The notes below the pieces were generated by a model, which saw only the letters and a program-made list of their open reading frames with translations, was not told the DNA's origin and did not search any database. Made by a program: the position numbers and the translations under genes. A DNA stretch of 48,730 nt from a virus: the IMG/VR virus record IMGVR_UViG_3300013306_000020, positions 1 through 48,730 of that record; one strand, written 5' to 3'. Of the stretch, positions 16,701 to 23,810 are shown piece by piece. Positions within the stretch are counted from its first letter, which is position 1; each line of letters opens with the position of its first letter.

Positions 16701-18268
16701 CCCTCAACGCGGCCGCCCCCGTCGCGGTCTCCGACGGGCCCGTCACGAACCCGCCCTACACGGCGTACTCCGCGATCACGTTCGAGTCCTACGAGCAGGA
16801 CGGCGGCGACCTCATCATCGGCGCCGGCGCGACCGACCTGTTCTGCTCGCTGCGCTTCACGGCGACGAACAACGCCGCGGACTGCCTCATCTACCTCGAC
16901 GACGTGTCCGTCGTCGAGGTCGGCGCCGGTGGCGCGTCCGAGCTCACATCGGCCGGGCTGCGCCTGTTCGACGACAACGGCGACGAGCAGTCCGCTTTCG
17001 TGTCGAACCGCCCGAACACGTGGCAGATCCAGAAGGCCGGGGAGGTCGTCGCGTCCGGCACGAAGGACGGCGACGTCTTCGGTCAGAACCTCGTCGTCAA
17101 CAAGGACGTCATGTTCGACGGGGCGCCGCTCCTCGGCCGCTACAAGGACATCTTCCTCAACAAGGGCTCCTACGACACCGGTTACGACGCAGGCCGCGAC
17201 TTCGAGAGCGAGCCCGTCGGGGTCGCAGAGTCCCTCGCCGGCGGCATCGCCGCCCGCGGGTTCTTCGGCGGCAGCACCTTCTCCAACCCGACGATCGCGC
17301 CCGCCAACGGCTTCCAGAAGCTCTTTCAGATCAACGCCGACCTCGACATCGGCCGTTGGTACACGTTCATGATGTCGCCGCTCATGGTGAACATCACGGG
17401 CACTACGACGGCGGCGCTGCTCGTCAAGGCCAACTTCGACGGCTCGAACCCCAACACGGCCAGCACCCTGATCGCGCGCTGCTACGTGACCGGGACCGGC
17501 TTCCAGTCCCTAACCATCCCGGCGCGTGGCATCGCGGGTGCAGCGAACCAGCGCGACGCCCGGTTCCTCGTCTACCTCCAGAACACCGGCGCGTCCGGCG
17601 CGGGCAGTTTCACGCTCGTCAACCAGGACAACCTGACGTGCGAGATCGTCGACCTCGGCTACGCCCCGGAGAACAACGCGATCACTGTCATCAACACCTA
17701 CACCGCGCCGGCGGCAGGGGAGACCGCGACGGCGGGCGTGAAGAAGACGTACGTCACGACGTGGACGGCCAGCGCGAGCGACTCCTACGGCGCGTTCGGG
17801 GCCCGCTCGGAGAACAACCTGTTCCAGGGCTACTACTCGACCAACCAGGGCCACCAGTGGGCGTCGATCGTATTCGGCGGGTCGACGTCGACAGGCGGCC
17901 AGAACACACCTCTCGCGACGGCCATGGGTGGCGGAGCGATCGTGAAGAAGGTCGAGCTCTACGTCAAGAACGACCAGTGGTACAACAACTCGGGCGGCAC
18001 GGCCGTCGTCCGCGCGCAGACGTCGACGGGCCTCATCACGTCGACGCCGGGCGGCACGGCCAAGAACTTCGCCATGGACTCCGGTGAGGGCCGCTGGCTC
18101 GACATCACGTCGATCGCCGCTGGCCTGACCGGGGGCGCGGCCGCGATCCGCGGGGTGACGCTCGGCAAGGCCCCGTCGACGTCACGCGCCTACTACGGCC
18201 AGTTCCGCAACCACACAGACCCGTCGACGACGTACCGGCCCAAGCTGCGCGTCACATATTCGAAGTGA
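13766..18268 (+). CDS. tail-tip / minor tail protein with FN3-like and C-terminal binding domains (1500 aa)
   Basis: Residues 1-390 (LRAYDRNGAALGLMPDF ...) look like the hub or tail-tip domain found after distal tail proteins. Around 415-620 there are fibronectin-III-like repeats (TWPAVDQDSDGTPLDDLDGYEVQV, VRARVLAKDTSGNRSDW, YGEAWWFRFVAVDVQGNRS). The region 640-1100 is beta-rich with carbohydrate-binding-module-like segments. The last 200 residues end in TTYRPKLRVTYSK, a signature of DNRLRE-type beta domains on secreted and phage proteins. It is probably the receptor-binding component. A late promoter precedes it and no Shine-Dalgarno is present. Confidence 0.8.
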   Translation: MGVFLRAYDRNGAALGLMPDFTDLNVQTVDNEPGTMTFRYQKDGLLASLLDRDELFLSVNEDGVVSSDLFVLEDDTDDPVQTLTQTKRRWVTCSARGYMSVLEQAVVFPKGANAAGTNLYGLKPEYKFDDKSPGNIMLVLINEAKARGALTELQTDFVTATDSAGRAWPKTYDITYQPGANLLSVLTDMINDGWVDARMEGRKLRLFVPDTYFGTKTDMLRYGQNVTSAPRKRSRRNILSHVLAAGDAEKKATVQVANATTAARFGRREGFASDGRLTKTAALTSLANRELSTHQMFKEAFTLEMVMNPPGPGEGWPRPGIDFFVGDRIYYDRARINSTEYQPLLVRSITKAWGDTNRAATCSIELADLFVKQTARTAAQVAAIVNGSTGVRMPAPRAPQRDAFPPVGPSTVTVTGATDLFDEGVRKTYRSTATITWPAVDQDSDGTPLDDLDGYEVQVAVNGGPWSASKVSKDTQELVTGLKPLDLVRARVLAKDTSGNRSDWTLSVAVQMPMDLTAPLVPTVPVLTQKLGVVTCRWDGQGTPGPAAMPPDFHHVEVQRCLSNAFTTGVIVVDSLMEPDAATLVSGLPYGEAWWFRFVAVDVQGNRSVPGPAASIAVAPLVNGDLPAQVILDIENAKGTLNGWTFTGKTTINGGKIEADSLTIAAIKAGTIGVSKLAVADTANMVDVNETNPGIVQQVTGTTLVTGGYSARTDETVSTFRLGQKKGPIPFKQGERLRFTTRAYVTSGAVTATVRLWVFKSDDTVFPYQDLGTIALTTAPTNFTVEADITLDLTDRATYYLELAGVTNQPVRVQTTRCYRMGAGELLVDGSIQAKHMSANSVKADSIEAGAIDVDKITQGVLRSNLMPDPGFESTSALTSFASAGQGLSFQWRHDRSGTGAQAYRATGKARGGARRMVIGVDGTGSTATVGRVYSPSFKVEAAKTYRVNWYALANGAGATGVNVPKLTVEAVFGPAANTLNAAAPVAVSDGPVTNPPYTAYSAITFESYEQDGGDLIIGAGATDLFCSLRFTATNNAADCLIYLDDVSVVEVGAGGASELTSAGLRLFDDNGDEQSAFVSNRPNTWQIQKAGEVVASGTKDGDVFGQNLVVNKDVMFDGAPLLGRYKDIFLNKGSYDTGYDAGRDFESEPVGVAESLAGGIAARGFFGGSTFSNPTIAPANGFQKLFQINADLDIGRWYTFMMSPLMVNITGTTTAALLVKANFDGSNPNTASTLIARCYVTGTGFQSLTIPARGIAGAANQRDARFLVYLQNTGASGAGSFTLVNQDNLTCEIVDLGYAPENNAITVINTYTAPAAGETATAGVKKTYVTTWTASASDSYGAFGARSENNLFQGYYSTNQGHQWASIVFGGSTSTGGQNTPLATAMGGGAIVKKVELYVKNDQWYNNSGGTAVVRAQTSTGLITSTPGGTAKNFAMDSGEGRWLDITSIAAGLTGGAAAIRGVTLGKAPSTSRAYYGQFRNHTDPSTTYRPKLRVTYSK

Positions 18269-18273
18269 GCCCG

Positions 18274-18303
18274 CGACAGTAACCATCCCCGTCGGGGATG
18301 GTG
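18274..18303 (+). promoter_or_regulatory. late-type promoter, copy 10, with overlapping hairpin
   Basis: CGACAGTA (18274-18281), 16 bp, ATGGTG (18298-18303). A 9-bp inverted repeat ACCATCCCC/GGGGATGGT (18282-18290, 18294-18302) fills the spacer and second box. The next confident start is 18398, so a leader of about 85 nt is expected. Confidence 0.5.
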
Positions 18304-18397
18304 CCTCTCGCGGTGGGGTTCGCGGAGGACCCCCGGAGAGCCACTGGCCCCGGGGGTCCGACCCCGCCAGCCACCACCATCCGAGACGAGACCTGTT

Positions 18398-18892
18398 GTG
18401 ACCGAGCTGCCCACGTGGCTGACCATCGCTGGTGCGATCGCCGCCGCTGTCGGTGGCGTCGGCGGCCTCACCGGGATCGCGCTCGTCCTCAAGGCTCGCG
18501 CGGAACGGGCGAAGCTCGCCGCGGAGGCTGAGAAGCTGGCCGCCGAGTCGGAGAAGGTCGAGGCTGACGCCGCGTCGCAGCTGACCGACGTCGCCCTCAA
18601 GCTCGTCACCCCACTGAGCAACGAACTCACGGCGCTGCGGGCCGCACACTCCACCACGCAGGCCCGCGTAGGCCAGCTGGAGTCCGACCAGCGCACGCAG
18701 CACATGCTCCTCGTCGAGCACTCCGTGTGGGATCACCTCGTCCTCGCGCGGATGAAGGACTCCGGTGTCGAACTGCCGCCCATCCCGCCCCTGTTCCCGC
18801 CGACCGCGCCCGCCCAGCCTGCGCCGGCGGCCGCGCCGTCGACCGAGGTCACCGTGGCCGTGACGACCACCCCGGCCGAGCCCGCGACGTAA
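18398..18892 (+). CDS. holin-like membrane protein with coiled coil (164 aa)
   Basis: An N-terminal membrane segment (about residues 8-32, AGAIAAAVGGVGGLTGIALVL) is followed by an Ala/Glu/Lys heptad coiled coil (33-105) and a Pro/Ala/Thr-rich tail. This one-helix layout after the tail genes fits a lysis-cassette membrane protein, either holin or accessory. GTG 18398 has GAGACGAG upstream. The stretch 18304-18397 holds no convincing gene. Confidence 0.65.
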   Translation: MTELPTWLTIAGAIAAAVGGVGGLTGIALVLKARAERAKLAAEAEKLAAESEKVEADAASQLTDVALKLVTPLSNELTALRAAHSTTQARVGQLESDQRTQHMLLVEHSVWDHLVLARMKDSGVELPPIPPLFPPTAPAQPAPAAAPSTEVTVAVTTTPAEPAT

Positions 18893-18950
18893 ACCCCCGG
18901 CGAGGAGCATCCTCCGGGCGCATCACACCTCTTCATCCCTGGAGCAGCCC

Positions 18951-19322
18951 ATGAACGACCTCGTCCAGAACCTTCTCGTCCTTCTCGCGCTGCTGCGCGA
19001 GAACCCCGCGACGCTCGGCATCGTCCTCGGGTTCGTCACGCCGCTCGCCGTCTCCGTCCTCCAGCAGCCGAACCTCGCCAAGTGGCAGCGCACCGCCGTC
19101 GGGGTCGGGGCCGCCGTCCTCATCGGTGGGCTCACGGCATACGGCACGGGCCTGTTCGACGACGCGAAGAACGCGCTCGAGCTCATCGTCGTGCTCTACC
19201 TCGCGTCCGAGGCCGCCTATCAGCGGCTCTGGAGCCAGATCGGGCTGACGCAGCAGATCGAGGCCAAGACCACTCTGCGGTCCGCTCTCGTCAAGGGTGA
19301 GGTCGTCAACGAAGGGGAGTGA
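18951..19322 (+). CDS. probable holin (123 aa)
   Basis: Two to three hydrophobic helices (about residues 18-37, 45-66 and 72-90) are followed by a charged C-terminus with KTTLRSALVKGEVVNEGE. This fits a small phage holin that permeabilises the membrane at lysis. It is the last late gene, and a terminator follows. No endolysin gene is recognisable beside it. Confidence 0.7.
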   Translation: MNDLVQNLLVLLALLRENPATLGIVLGFVTPLAVSVLQQPNLAKWQRTAVGVGAAVLIGGLTAYGTGLFDDAKNALELIVVLYLASEAAYQRLWSQIGLTQQIEAKTTLRSALVKGEVVNEGE

Positions 19323-19337
19323 TCCGCTATCTCGTAT

Positions 19338-19367
19338 AGGCCCTCGGGGGAATGGCCCCGGGGGCTT
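19338..19367 (+). terminator. terminator of the late operon
   Basis: A 10-bp stem with one G-T pair (19340-19349 with 19356-19365), flanked by A/T pairs and ending in CTTAT, lies 18 bp after the holin stop. Confidence 0.65.
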
Positions 19368-19739
19368 ATGCGTGTCCAGAGTTGGGTCAGGGTTCGCCCT
19401 AGATCTTGTCGCGATCTTGTGCAAGGGTGACTCGCCGATCGGGGCGCAATTCAGGGGTTAGTGGGTACACTCAATCTCGAAGGTGGCCGCTTGGCCGCTG
19501 GAGGTGATCGTTATAGGTGCCTGCACGCTGGGTATCCCGGTCTCCCTGTGGTGGGGTAGATGCGGGTGGGTGTGCAGGTGCGCGAGTCCAACCGGCCTAT
19601 GGTGGGCCGGGGTCGGGGCCACATTTGTGGGACCACTCTCTTTGGACGGTGGTTACGGCTTCGCTTCGCTTACGATCCGGCACACGAGCACCTCCAGCGC
19701 CCAAGCGGCCACCTTCTGAGGATCACCGAAGCAGCCGCG
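19368..19739 (+). other. late/early boundary gap without confident gene
   Basis: It contains direct repeats GATCTTGT at 19402-19409 and 19413-19420 (11 bp apart, one helical turn), a good -10 box TACACT at 19466-19471 and several hairpins from 19520 onward. Base composition is less GC-biased than the genes. A weak 78-codon ORF (GTG 19483 to 19719) has rare codons such as ATA and GTA and a poor start, so I do not call it a gene. Confidence 0.5.
19466..19643 (+). ncRNA. candidate structured RNA
   Basis: From the -10 box TACACT (19466-19471) transcription would begin near 19478. Three hairpins follow: CCTGCAC/GTGCAGG (19520-19526, 19572-19578), CCGGCC/GGCCGG (19592-19597, 19605-19610), and GGTC..CCAC/GTGG-GACC (19611-19634), the last followed by CTCTCTTT, as a terminator might be. 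No good -35 is visible. The evidence is structural only. Confidence 0.3.
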
Positions 19740-19754
19740 GCGGGTAGCGCCCGC
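19740..19754 (+). promoter_or_regulatory. 5' leader hairpin of the early type
   Basis: GCGGG-TAGCG-CCCGC is followed by GACACCATCAGGAGG and the GTG start at 19780, the same leader plan as other early genes. A -10-like TACGAT at 19671-19676 is the nearest candidate box, but I see no -35 at proper distance. Confidence 0.5.
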
Positions 19755-19779
19755 GGACACCATCAGGAGGACACCCCTC

Positions 19780-20355
19780 GTGCCCGACGCCCCGTTTGAC
19801 CGCGACGAACTCGCGGCGACTATCGCCTACCTCAACACGCGCACCGACGAGGACTTCGCCGAGGCCCTGGCTGACTGCATCATCGACCCCATCCCGGTCG
19901 AGGTCGCCGCGTTCCGCTCTTCGGAGCTGGCCTACCGGTCACTCGTCGCCGCTCGGTTCCTCATCAAGCACGCGAACACGACCATCGAGCTCAAGAAGAT
20001 GGGCGAGGACCCGAACCAGTCGAAGAAGGCCCGGATCAAGGGCACGGCCCGGTTCCGTGACCGGGTCGGCATGGAGCGGCAGCTGCTCGAGCAGATCGTG
20101 GCCGGCGACAACGCCCGCAACGGTCGGGTGTCGTCGGCGCCGTCCGCGCAGTCGCGTGCACTGGCCCGCCTCAAGCAGCGGCACCTCGCGGAGTTCCAAG
20201 ACCTCAAGCGCGAGGAGCAGGCGAAGATCGACGCGGAGGCCGCCGAGCGGCGCCGGATCAGGAAGGCCGAGCGGGACGCCGAACGTCGGGGCGGCGCGGG
20301 CCGGCCGAACGTGCCGAACCCGAACCGCGACTCGTACGTCGCGTTCCAGAGGTAA
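19780..20355 (+). CDS. hypothetical early protein (191 aa)
   Basis: This is a mostly helical, charged protein. The C-terminal third is a long basic/acidic helix (LARLKQRHLAEFQDLKREEQAKIDAEAAERRRIRKAERDAERR) with coiled-coil or nucleic-acid-binding character. No family is recognised. It is the first gene of the early half, with a strong AGGAGG Shine-Dalgarno before GTG and a perfect 13-bp terminator after it, so it is a monocistronic unit. Confidence 0.75.
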   Translation: MPDAPFDRDELAATIAYLNTRTDEDFAEALADCIIDPIPVEVAAFRSSELAYRSLVAARFLIKHANTTIELKKMGEDPNQSKKARIKGTARFRDRVGMERQLLEQIVAGDNARNGRVSSAPSAQSRALARLKQRHLAEFQDLKREEQAKIDAEAAERRRIRKAERDAERRGGAGRPNVPNPNRDSYVAFQR

Positions 20356-20381
20356 ACCGGAACCGTCTACCCGCTATCTGT

Positions 20382-20411
20382 GAAGGGGCGCGCCAACCGG
20401 CGCGCCCCTTC
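20382..20411 (+). terminator. strong terminator
   Basis: GAAGGGGCGCGCC (20382-20394) and GGCGCGCCCCTTC (20399-20411) form a perfect 13-bp stem with a 4-nt AACC loop, followed by CGTTTG. Confidence 0.8.
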
Positions 20412-20623
20412 CGTTTGCCTGGGCCCTGTGGCGGGGGAGTGGCGGGTCGGCGCGACGTTGGACAAATGGTCATCTATCCTCGCGCGCGCGTGCGCGCAGC
20501 CGCGGCCGCGCACGGGCGCGTTGAGGCCCCTGGGGTGGGTGGGGCGGGTGTTGGTCAGCTTGGTCACTGTCCTTTCTGACCATCAGCCCTCGCCACTGTC
20601 GGTGCGGGGTGAAAGGCTGACCC
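20412..20623 (+). other. noncoding regulatory gap before erf
   Basis: No gene is visible. It holds alternating CG runs (around 20481-20518) and an inverted repeat TGGTCAG / CTGACCA near 20554-20584 that could be an operator. The promoter of the ERF gene begins at its right edge. Confidence 0.4.
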
Positions 20624-20679
20624 TTGACGACGCCGAGCAACGGCGTTACTGTCAACCCACTAACCCGGATGCGACCGGG
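20624..20679 (+). promoter_or_regulatory. early-type promoter with hairpin leader (erf)
   Basis: TTGACG (20624-20629), 17 bp, TACTGT (20647-20652), then hairpin CCCGG-ATGCGA-CCGGG (20664-20679), CACCACCACAGGAGG and GTG 20701. TTGAC and GTCAA also form an inverted repeat across the spacer. Confidence 0.75.
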
Positions 20680-20700
20680 CCCACCACCACAGGAGGAAAC

Positions 20701-22062
20701 GTGCCACCTCGCACGCGCAGCACCAGCACCGCCAAGGCCGCCGCTGAGAAGCCGGCCAAGACCACCGACCAGCCCGAGGCCGCCGAGACCCCCGCCGACG
20801 CGGTGGACACCGAGGCGCTCAACGCCCGCATCGCCGAGCTCGAGTCCGACCTCGCCGCCCGCGACGAGAAGCCGAAGAACGTCGTCGAGGCGATCGTCGC
20901 CGTCATGCGCGACGTCCGCGCCGTCGGCAAGGACGGCTTCAACGAGTCGCAGCGATTCAACTTCCGAGGCATCGACGGCACGGTCAACGCCCTCGGCCCG
21001 GTCATGCGAAAGCACGGCCTCGTCGTCATGCCGTTCCAGCAGTCGATCCGGCACGAGCAGGTCACCGCCCGCGGCGGGTCGACCATGAACTCGGTGCTCG
21101 TCGAGGTGGAGTACCACTTCTACGGACCGGGCGGCATCAACGACAAGATCGTCGCGCGCACCGCCGGTGAGGCGTTCGACTCCGGCGACAAGGGCACCGC
21201 CAAGGCCATGTCCGTCGCGTTCCGTACCGCGCTGCTCCAGGGCTTCGCGCTGCCGACGCAGGAGCGCGACCCCGACGAGGACTCGCACGAGCTGGCGACG
21301 CCGCCGACGACGGCCGAGTTCAAGGACGAGGTCGCCGCTGCGGTCGAGGCCGAGGGTGACGACGCCGACGCGATCGTGGCCGCGCTCGTCGCGATCGGTC
21401 AGGCGCACGGCGAGCCGCTGCTCAATCAGGTCGCGATCCCGCGCACCGAGAAGAACCGCGCCATGAATGGCACCGACTGGCTCAAGGGGATCATCAAGCA
21501 CTACGAGGGTCTCGCCGCGGTGCGCCGCGCCGAGCGCGCCGCTGCCGAGCGCGCCACGGCCGACGCGGACCTCGCGTCACAGCCGGGCGCGGCCACCGAG
21601 GGCGCGCCGGGCGCGGACCAGCAGAGCGCGCCGGGCGCGGAGACGGTGACCGCTCCGGGCGCGGAGCGGAGCGCGCCGGTCGAGAGCGCCCAGCACCGCG
21701 CCGCGTCGGAGCAAACCCGCGCCGACGTCGCCGCCAGCGAGGCCACGCCCACCGGGTTCATGGGCGCGCTCACGTCGGAGATTGCCGGGCACGCGGACAT
21801 CGTCGGTGTGCACCCGCGCGTCTACGTGGAGACGCTCCTCGCGATGAAGCAGGGCGCGTCGTCGGTGACCGAGCTGCCCATCGGGCTCGTCCGCACCTGG
21901 GTCATCGACCAGCGCGGCCCGATCATCGGCACGCTGCGCCAGTCGGGGCGCGCCAGCCTCGCGAACGCTCTCGAGGCGCTGGGCGCGGACGTCCAGCCGT
22001 GGGAGCACACCCTCGCGGCGGCCGAGCAGCACGCGGGAGCGGAGGCTCCCGCACACGTCTGA
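20701..22062 (+). CDS. erf: ERF-family single-strand annealing recombinase (453 aa)
   Basis: The domain at about residues 58-205 has the ERF features: FNFRGIDGTVNALGPVMRKHGLVVMP, then EAFDSGDKGTAKAMSVAFRTALLQGFALPT. ERF proteins bind ssDNA ends and anneal complementary strands in phage recombination. The N-terminal 55 residues are Ala/Lys/Pro-rich; residues 280-340 are repeats of Ala/Pro/Gly/Glu with GAPGAD-like units, and a folded C-terminal part follows. GTG 20701 is chosen for its AGGAGG and the leader hairpin; longer upstream readings cross the promoter. Confidence 0.9.
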   Translation: MPPRTRSTSTAKAAAEKPAKTTDQPEAAETPADAVDTEALNARIAELESDLAARDEKPKNVVEAIVAVMRDVRAVGKDGFNESQRFNFRGIDGTVNALGPVMRKHGLVVMPFQQSIRHEQVTARGGSTMNSVLVEVEYHFYGPGGINDKIVARTAGEAFDSGDKGTAKAMSVAFRTALLQGFALPTQERDPDEDSHELATPPTTAEFKDEVAAAVEAEGDDADAIVAALVAIGQAHGEPLLNQVAIPRTEKNRAMNGTDWLKGIIKHYEGLAAVRRAERAAAERATADADLASQPGAATEGAPGADQQSAPGAETVTAPGAERSAPVESAQHRAASEQTRADVAASEATPTGFMGALTSEIAGHADIVGVHPRVYVETLLAMKQGASSVTELPIGLVRTWVIDQRGPIIGTLRQSGRASLANALEALGADVQPWEHTLAAAEQHAGAEAPAHV

Positions 22063-22084
22063 CCCTGTGGTGGGGTAGCAAGAA

Positions 22085-22121
22085 ACGAGAGGGCGCGTCC
22101 GTGGTGGGCGCGCCCTCTCGT
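22085..22121 (+). terminator. bidirectional terminator
   Basis: ACGAGAGGGCGCG (22085-22097) pairs perfectly with CGCGCCCTCTCGT (22109-22121). It lies between erf and the convergent HTH gene and can stop transcription from both sides. Confidence 0.75.
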
Positions 22122-22126
22122 CATGC

Positions 22127-22232
22127 CCTGACGCGCGCCGGGCGCGCCACTGGCGCCGCGCCGGGAGCGCGCCGGGGGAGCGGTCCGGTCCGCGCCGTGC
22201 ACCGCGCCGTGGAGCGCGCCGGGCGCGTCAGG
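22127..22232. repeat. GCGCGCC-rich repeat patch bounded by an inverted repeat
   Basis: The segment is built from variants of GCGCGCCGGG. Its ends, CCTGACGCGC (22127-22136) and GCGCGTCAGG (22223-22232), are exact inverted repeats. The right arm overlaps the stop codon of the minus-strand gene. Similar words recur at 5706-5783, in the erf linker and in other Ala/Pro linkers. Confidence 0.5.
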
Positions 22233-22554
22233 AGTTGGGGCGCTCCACGGCCAGTTCGGCGCGCCACGCGTCAAGGGTTTCCTCGTAGCGTCGGCGCGTC
22301 TCACCCTCGGGGAGACCGAGGCCGGCGGCGACGTCCGACCAGGGCGCGCCACCGAGGAGCTCGGCCAGGACGGTCCGGTCGAGGACGGTCAGGTCAAGGA
22401 CCCGGAGCCGGCGCACGGAGCGGATCCGCTCGACGGTGCCCATCGGTGCGTCCGCGTCACGGGAAAGGTCAGCGGCCCGGTCGGCGACCTCGAGCAGCGC
22501 GGTCTGCACTTCGAGGACGGCTCGGGCGTGCAGCGGGTCCCGCGGCGAGGTCAT
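22228..22554 (-). CDS. small HTH regulator candidate (108 aa)
   Basis: It is a helical protein with a C-terminal helix-turn-helix resembling sigma region 4 (WSDVAAGLGLPEGETRRRYEETL, residues about 72-94). Codon use is clearly coding on this strand. It is convergent with erf and divergent from the gene at 22664, so its start region faces the early promoter at 22580. That layout suits a regulator of the adjacent early operon, but no target is shown. No good Shine-Dalgarno precedes ATG 22554; TACCAT lies six bases upstream, so the mRNA may be leaderless. Confidence 0.7.
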   Translation of the reverse strand: MTSPRDPLHARAVLEVQTALLEVADRAADLSRDADAPMGTVERIRSVRRLRVLDLTVLDRTVLAELLGGAPWSDVAAGLGLPEGETRRRYEETLDAWRAELAVERPNS

Positions 22555-22579
22555 GCGCCCATGGTAGATGCACGAACCC

Positions 22580-22639
22580 TTGCCACGAGGTGAGTGGGTA
22601 TGCAAAACTCCATCCTGTTGGGACGAAGCGATCCAACAG
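22580..22639 (+). promoter_or_regulatory. early-type promoter with hairpin leader
   Basis: TTGCCA (22580-22585), 18 bp, AAAACT (22604-22609). The 7-bp hairpin CTGTTGG/CCAACAG (22615-22621, 22633-22639) has an 11-nt loop containing AAGCG. Then CCACCACCACAAGGAG and ATG 22664. The stem sequence differs completely from the other leaders while the loop core is kept. Confidence 0.7.
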
Positions 22640-22663
22640 CCACCACCACAAGGAGTGACCACC

Positions 22664-23353
22664 ATGGGCGACACCGCCAACCTCCCCCAGGAGAACAACT
22701 ACACCCTCCCGCAGCGCCTCTCGGTCCTCGCGATCCTCGAGACCCGCTCCAAGGTCGAGGTCGCCGGCCTCAAGTCGGCGCGGCCCGGGCTGCTCGCCGA
22801 GATGGTCGCCGACTTCAAGGAGACCGGCTCCAAGACCCGCGTCCTCAAGGCCGACGGGAAGCGCCTCGGCACCGCCACCCTCAACGAGGTCGGCGACAAG
22901 GCCTCCGTCAGCAACAAGGACGCCTACCGCGACTGGGTCGAAGAGCACTACCCGACCGAGGTCGAGTACGTCGCCGTCGTCAAGGAGGCGTTCGCGAAGA
23001 AGCACGTCGACCCGAAGCGCCTCGAGCGCGTCGAGGACCCGGACAACCCCGGCGAGTTCCTCGTGTTCGACAAGATCCTCGGCATCCCCGTCGACGGCGT
23101 CACGATCAGCCCCGGCGCCGACAAGGACCCTGAGTCCTTCACGATCCGCATGACGGCCGAGGAGAAGGAGCTGGCCCTCGCGATCGCCAACGGCGTCGAC
23201 CTCGCCGCCCTGGCCGCGCCGAAGCAGATCACCGCCGACACGGTCGTCGAGGGAGACCTGACGTTCGTGGCCGACACCACCGGCAACGTCCAGGCGCCCG
23301 GCACGGCCGAGGACATCGTCGACGCCGAGGTCGTCGACGACGCGGCCGCATGA
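22664..23353 (+). CDS. hypothetical recombination/replication-region protein (229 aa)
   Basis: This is an acidic two-domain protein: N-terminal helical part (YTLPQRLSVLAILETRSKVEVAGLKSARPGLLAEMVADFKETGSK), then a beta-rich part (KADGKRLGTATLNEVGDKASVSNK) and an Asp/Glu-rich C-terminus. No family is recognised. Its position after erf and before whiB suggests an early DNA-metabolism accessory. AAGGAG precedes ATG, and the stop overlaps the WhiB gene start (ATGA). Confidence 0.75.
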   Translation: MGDTANLPQENNYTLPQRLSVLAILETRSKVEVAGLKSARPGLLAEMVADFKETGSKTRVLKADGKRLGTATLNEVGDKASVSNKDAYRDWVEEHYPTEVEYVAVVKEAFAKKHVDPKRLERVEDPDNPGEFLVFDKILGIPVDGVTISPGADKDPESFTIRMTAEEKELALAIANGVDLAALAAPKQITADTVVEGDLTFVADTTGNVQAPGTAEDIVDAEVVDDAAA

Positions 23354-23673
23354 GCACCCCGCTGATCGTCCAGCTCGCCCACGCCGGCGGGCTGGACGCC
23401 CGGCAGGAGGACCGGCCGTGCGCGGCCGACCCGGACTCCATGTTCATCGACTGGTACGCCACCCGCGGCAACGCCCGACTGCTCGCGGAAGCGAAGGACG
23501 ACCTCGACTACCTCAAGCGGCGCGTGTGCGGGCCGTGCCCGCTGCGGTTCGCCTGCTACTCGGCCGCGGTCGAGCGCGGCGAGACCACCGGCGTGTGGGG
23601 CGGCGTCGACTTCCAGAGGGAGCGGTACGCTCTCCCACGCACCACCAACATGCCGTCGAAGCGAGCGGCGTGA
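23350..23673 (+). CDS. WhiB-family iron-sulfur transcription regulator (107 aa)
   Basis: It has the four WhiB cysteines at about residues 24, 60, 63 and 69 (RPCAADPD, CGPC, FAC), which bind a [4Fe-4S] cluster, and the GVWGG turn at 81-85 followed by basic residues. WhiB proteins act with the host primary sigma factor and are restricted to Actinobacteria and their phages. Phage copies can alter host transcription or exclude other phages. The start is coupled to the previous gene. Confidence 0.92.
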   Translation: MSTPLIVQLAHAGGLDARQEDRPCAADPDSMFIDWYATRGNARLLAEAKDDLDYLKRRVCGPCPLRFACYSAAVERGETTGVWGGVDFQRERYALPRTTNMPSKRAA

Positions 23674-23810
23674 CCACCACAGCAGTCGCACCCGTCCCAC
23701 TGGGTGCACGAAGGGCCCACCATGAGCAGTCCCCTCACCGCACGGCGCGCCTCCCGCGTCGGCTGCCGCCTGCGCTCTAGCGTCGGCCGCAAGAACTCCA
23801 CAGACAAGAC

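Noticed and set aside
15160-18087. 975-codon open frame on the plus strand within the tail-tip gene
   Set aside because: It is an Arg/His/Pro-rich out-of-frame translation of the tail-tip gene, which carries clear FN3 and C-terminal domain motifs.
18298-18397. Gene start at 18298 or GTG 18301 by analogy with the leaderless late genes
   Set aside because: The frame is not conserved-looking and the spacing to box 1 is only 17-20 bp; GTG 18398 begins a clear membrane protein.
19483-19719. 78-codon ORF in the late/early gap
   Set aside because: Poor start context, rare codons and strong RNA hairpins make a coding role doubtful.
18398-20355. Endolysin or integrase near the lysis and boundary region
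   Set aside because: No amidase, lysozyme, peptidase, cell-wall-binding, tyrosine- or serine-recombinase motif was found here or elsewhere in the window.
20380-20700. N-terminal extension of the ERF protein from 20380
   Set aside because: It would run through a 13-bp terminator, the promoter and the leader hairpin; GTG 20701 has a strong AGGAGG.
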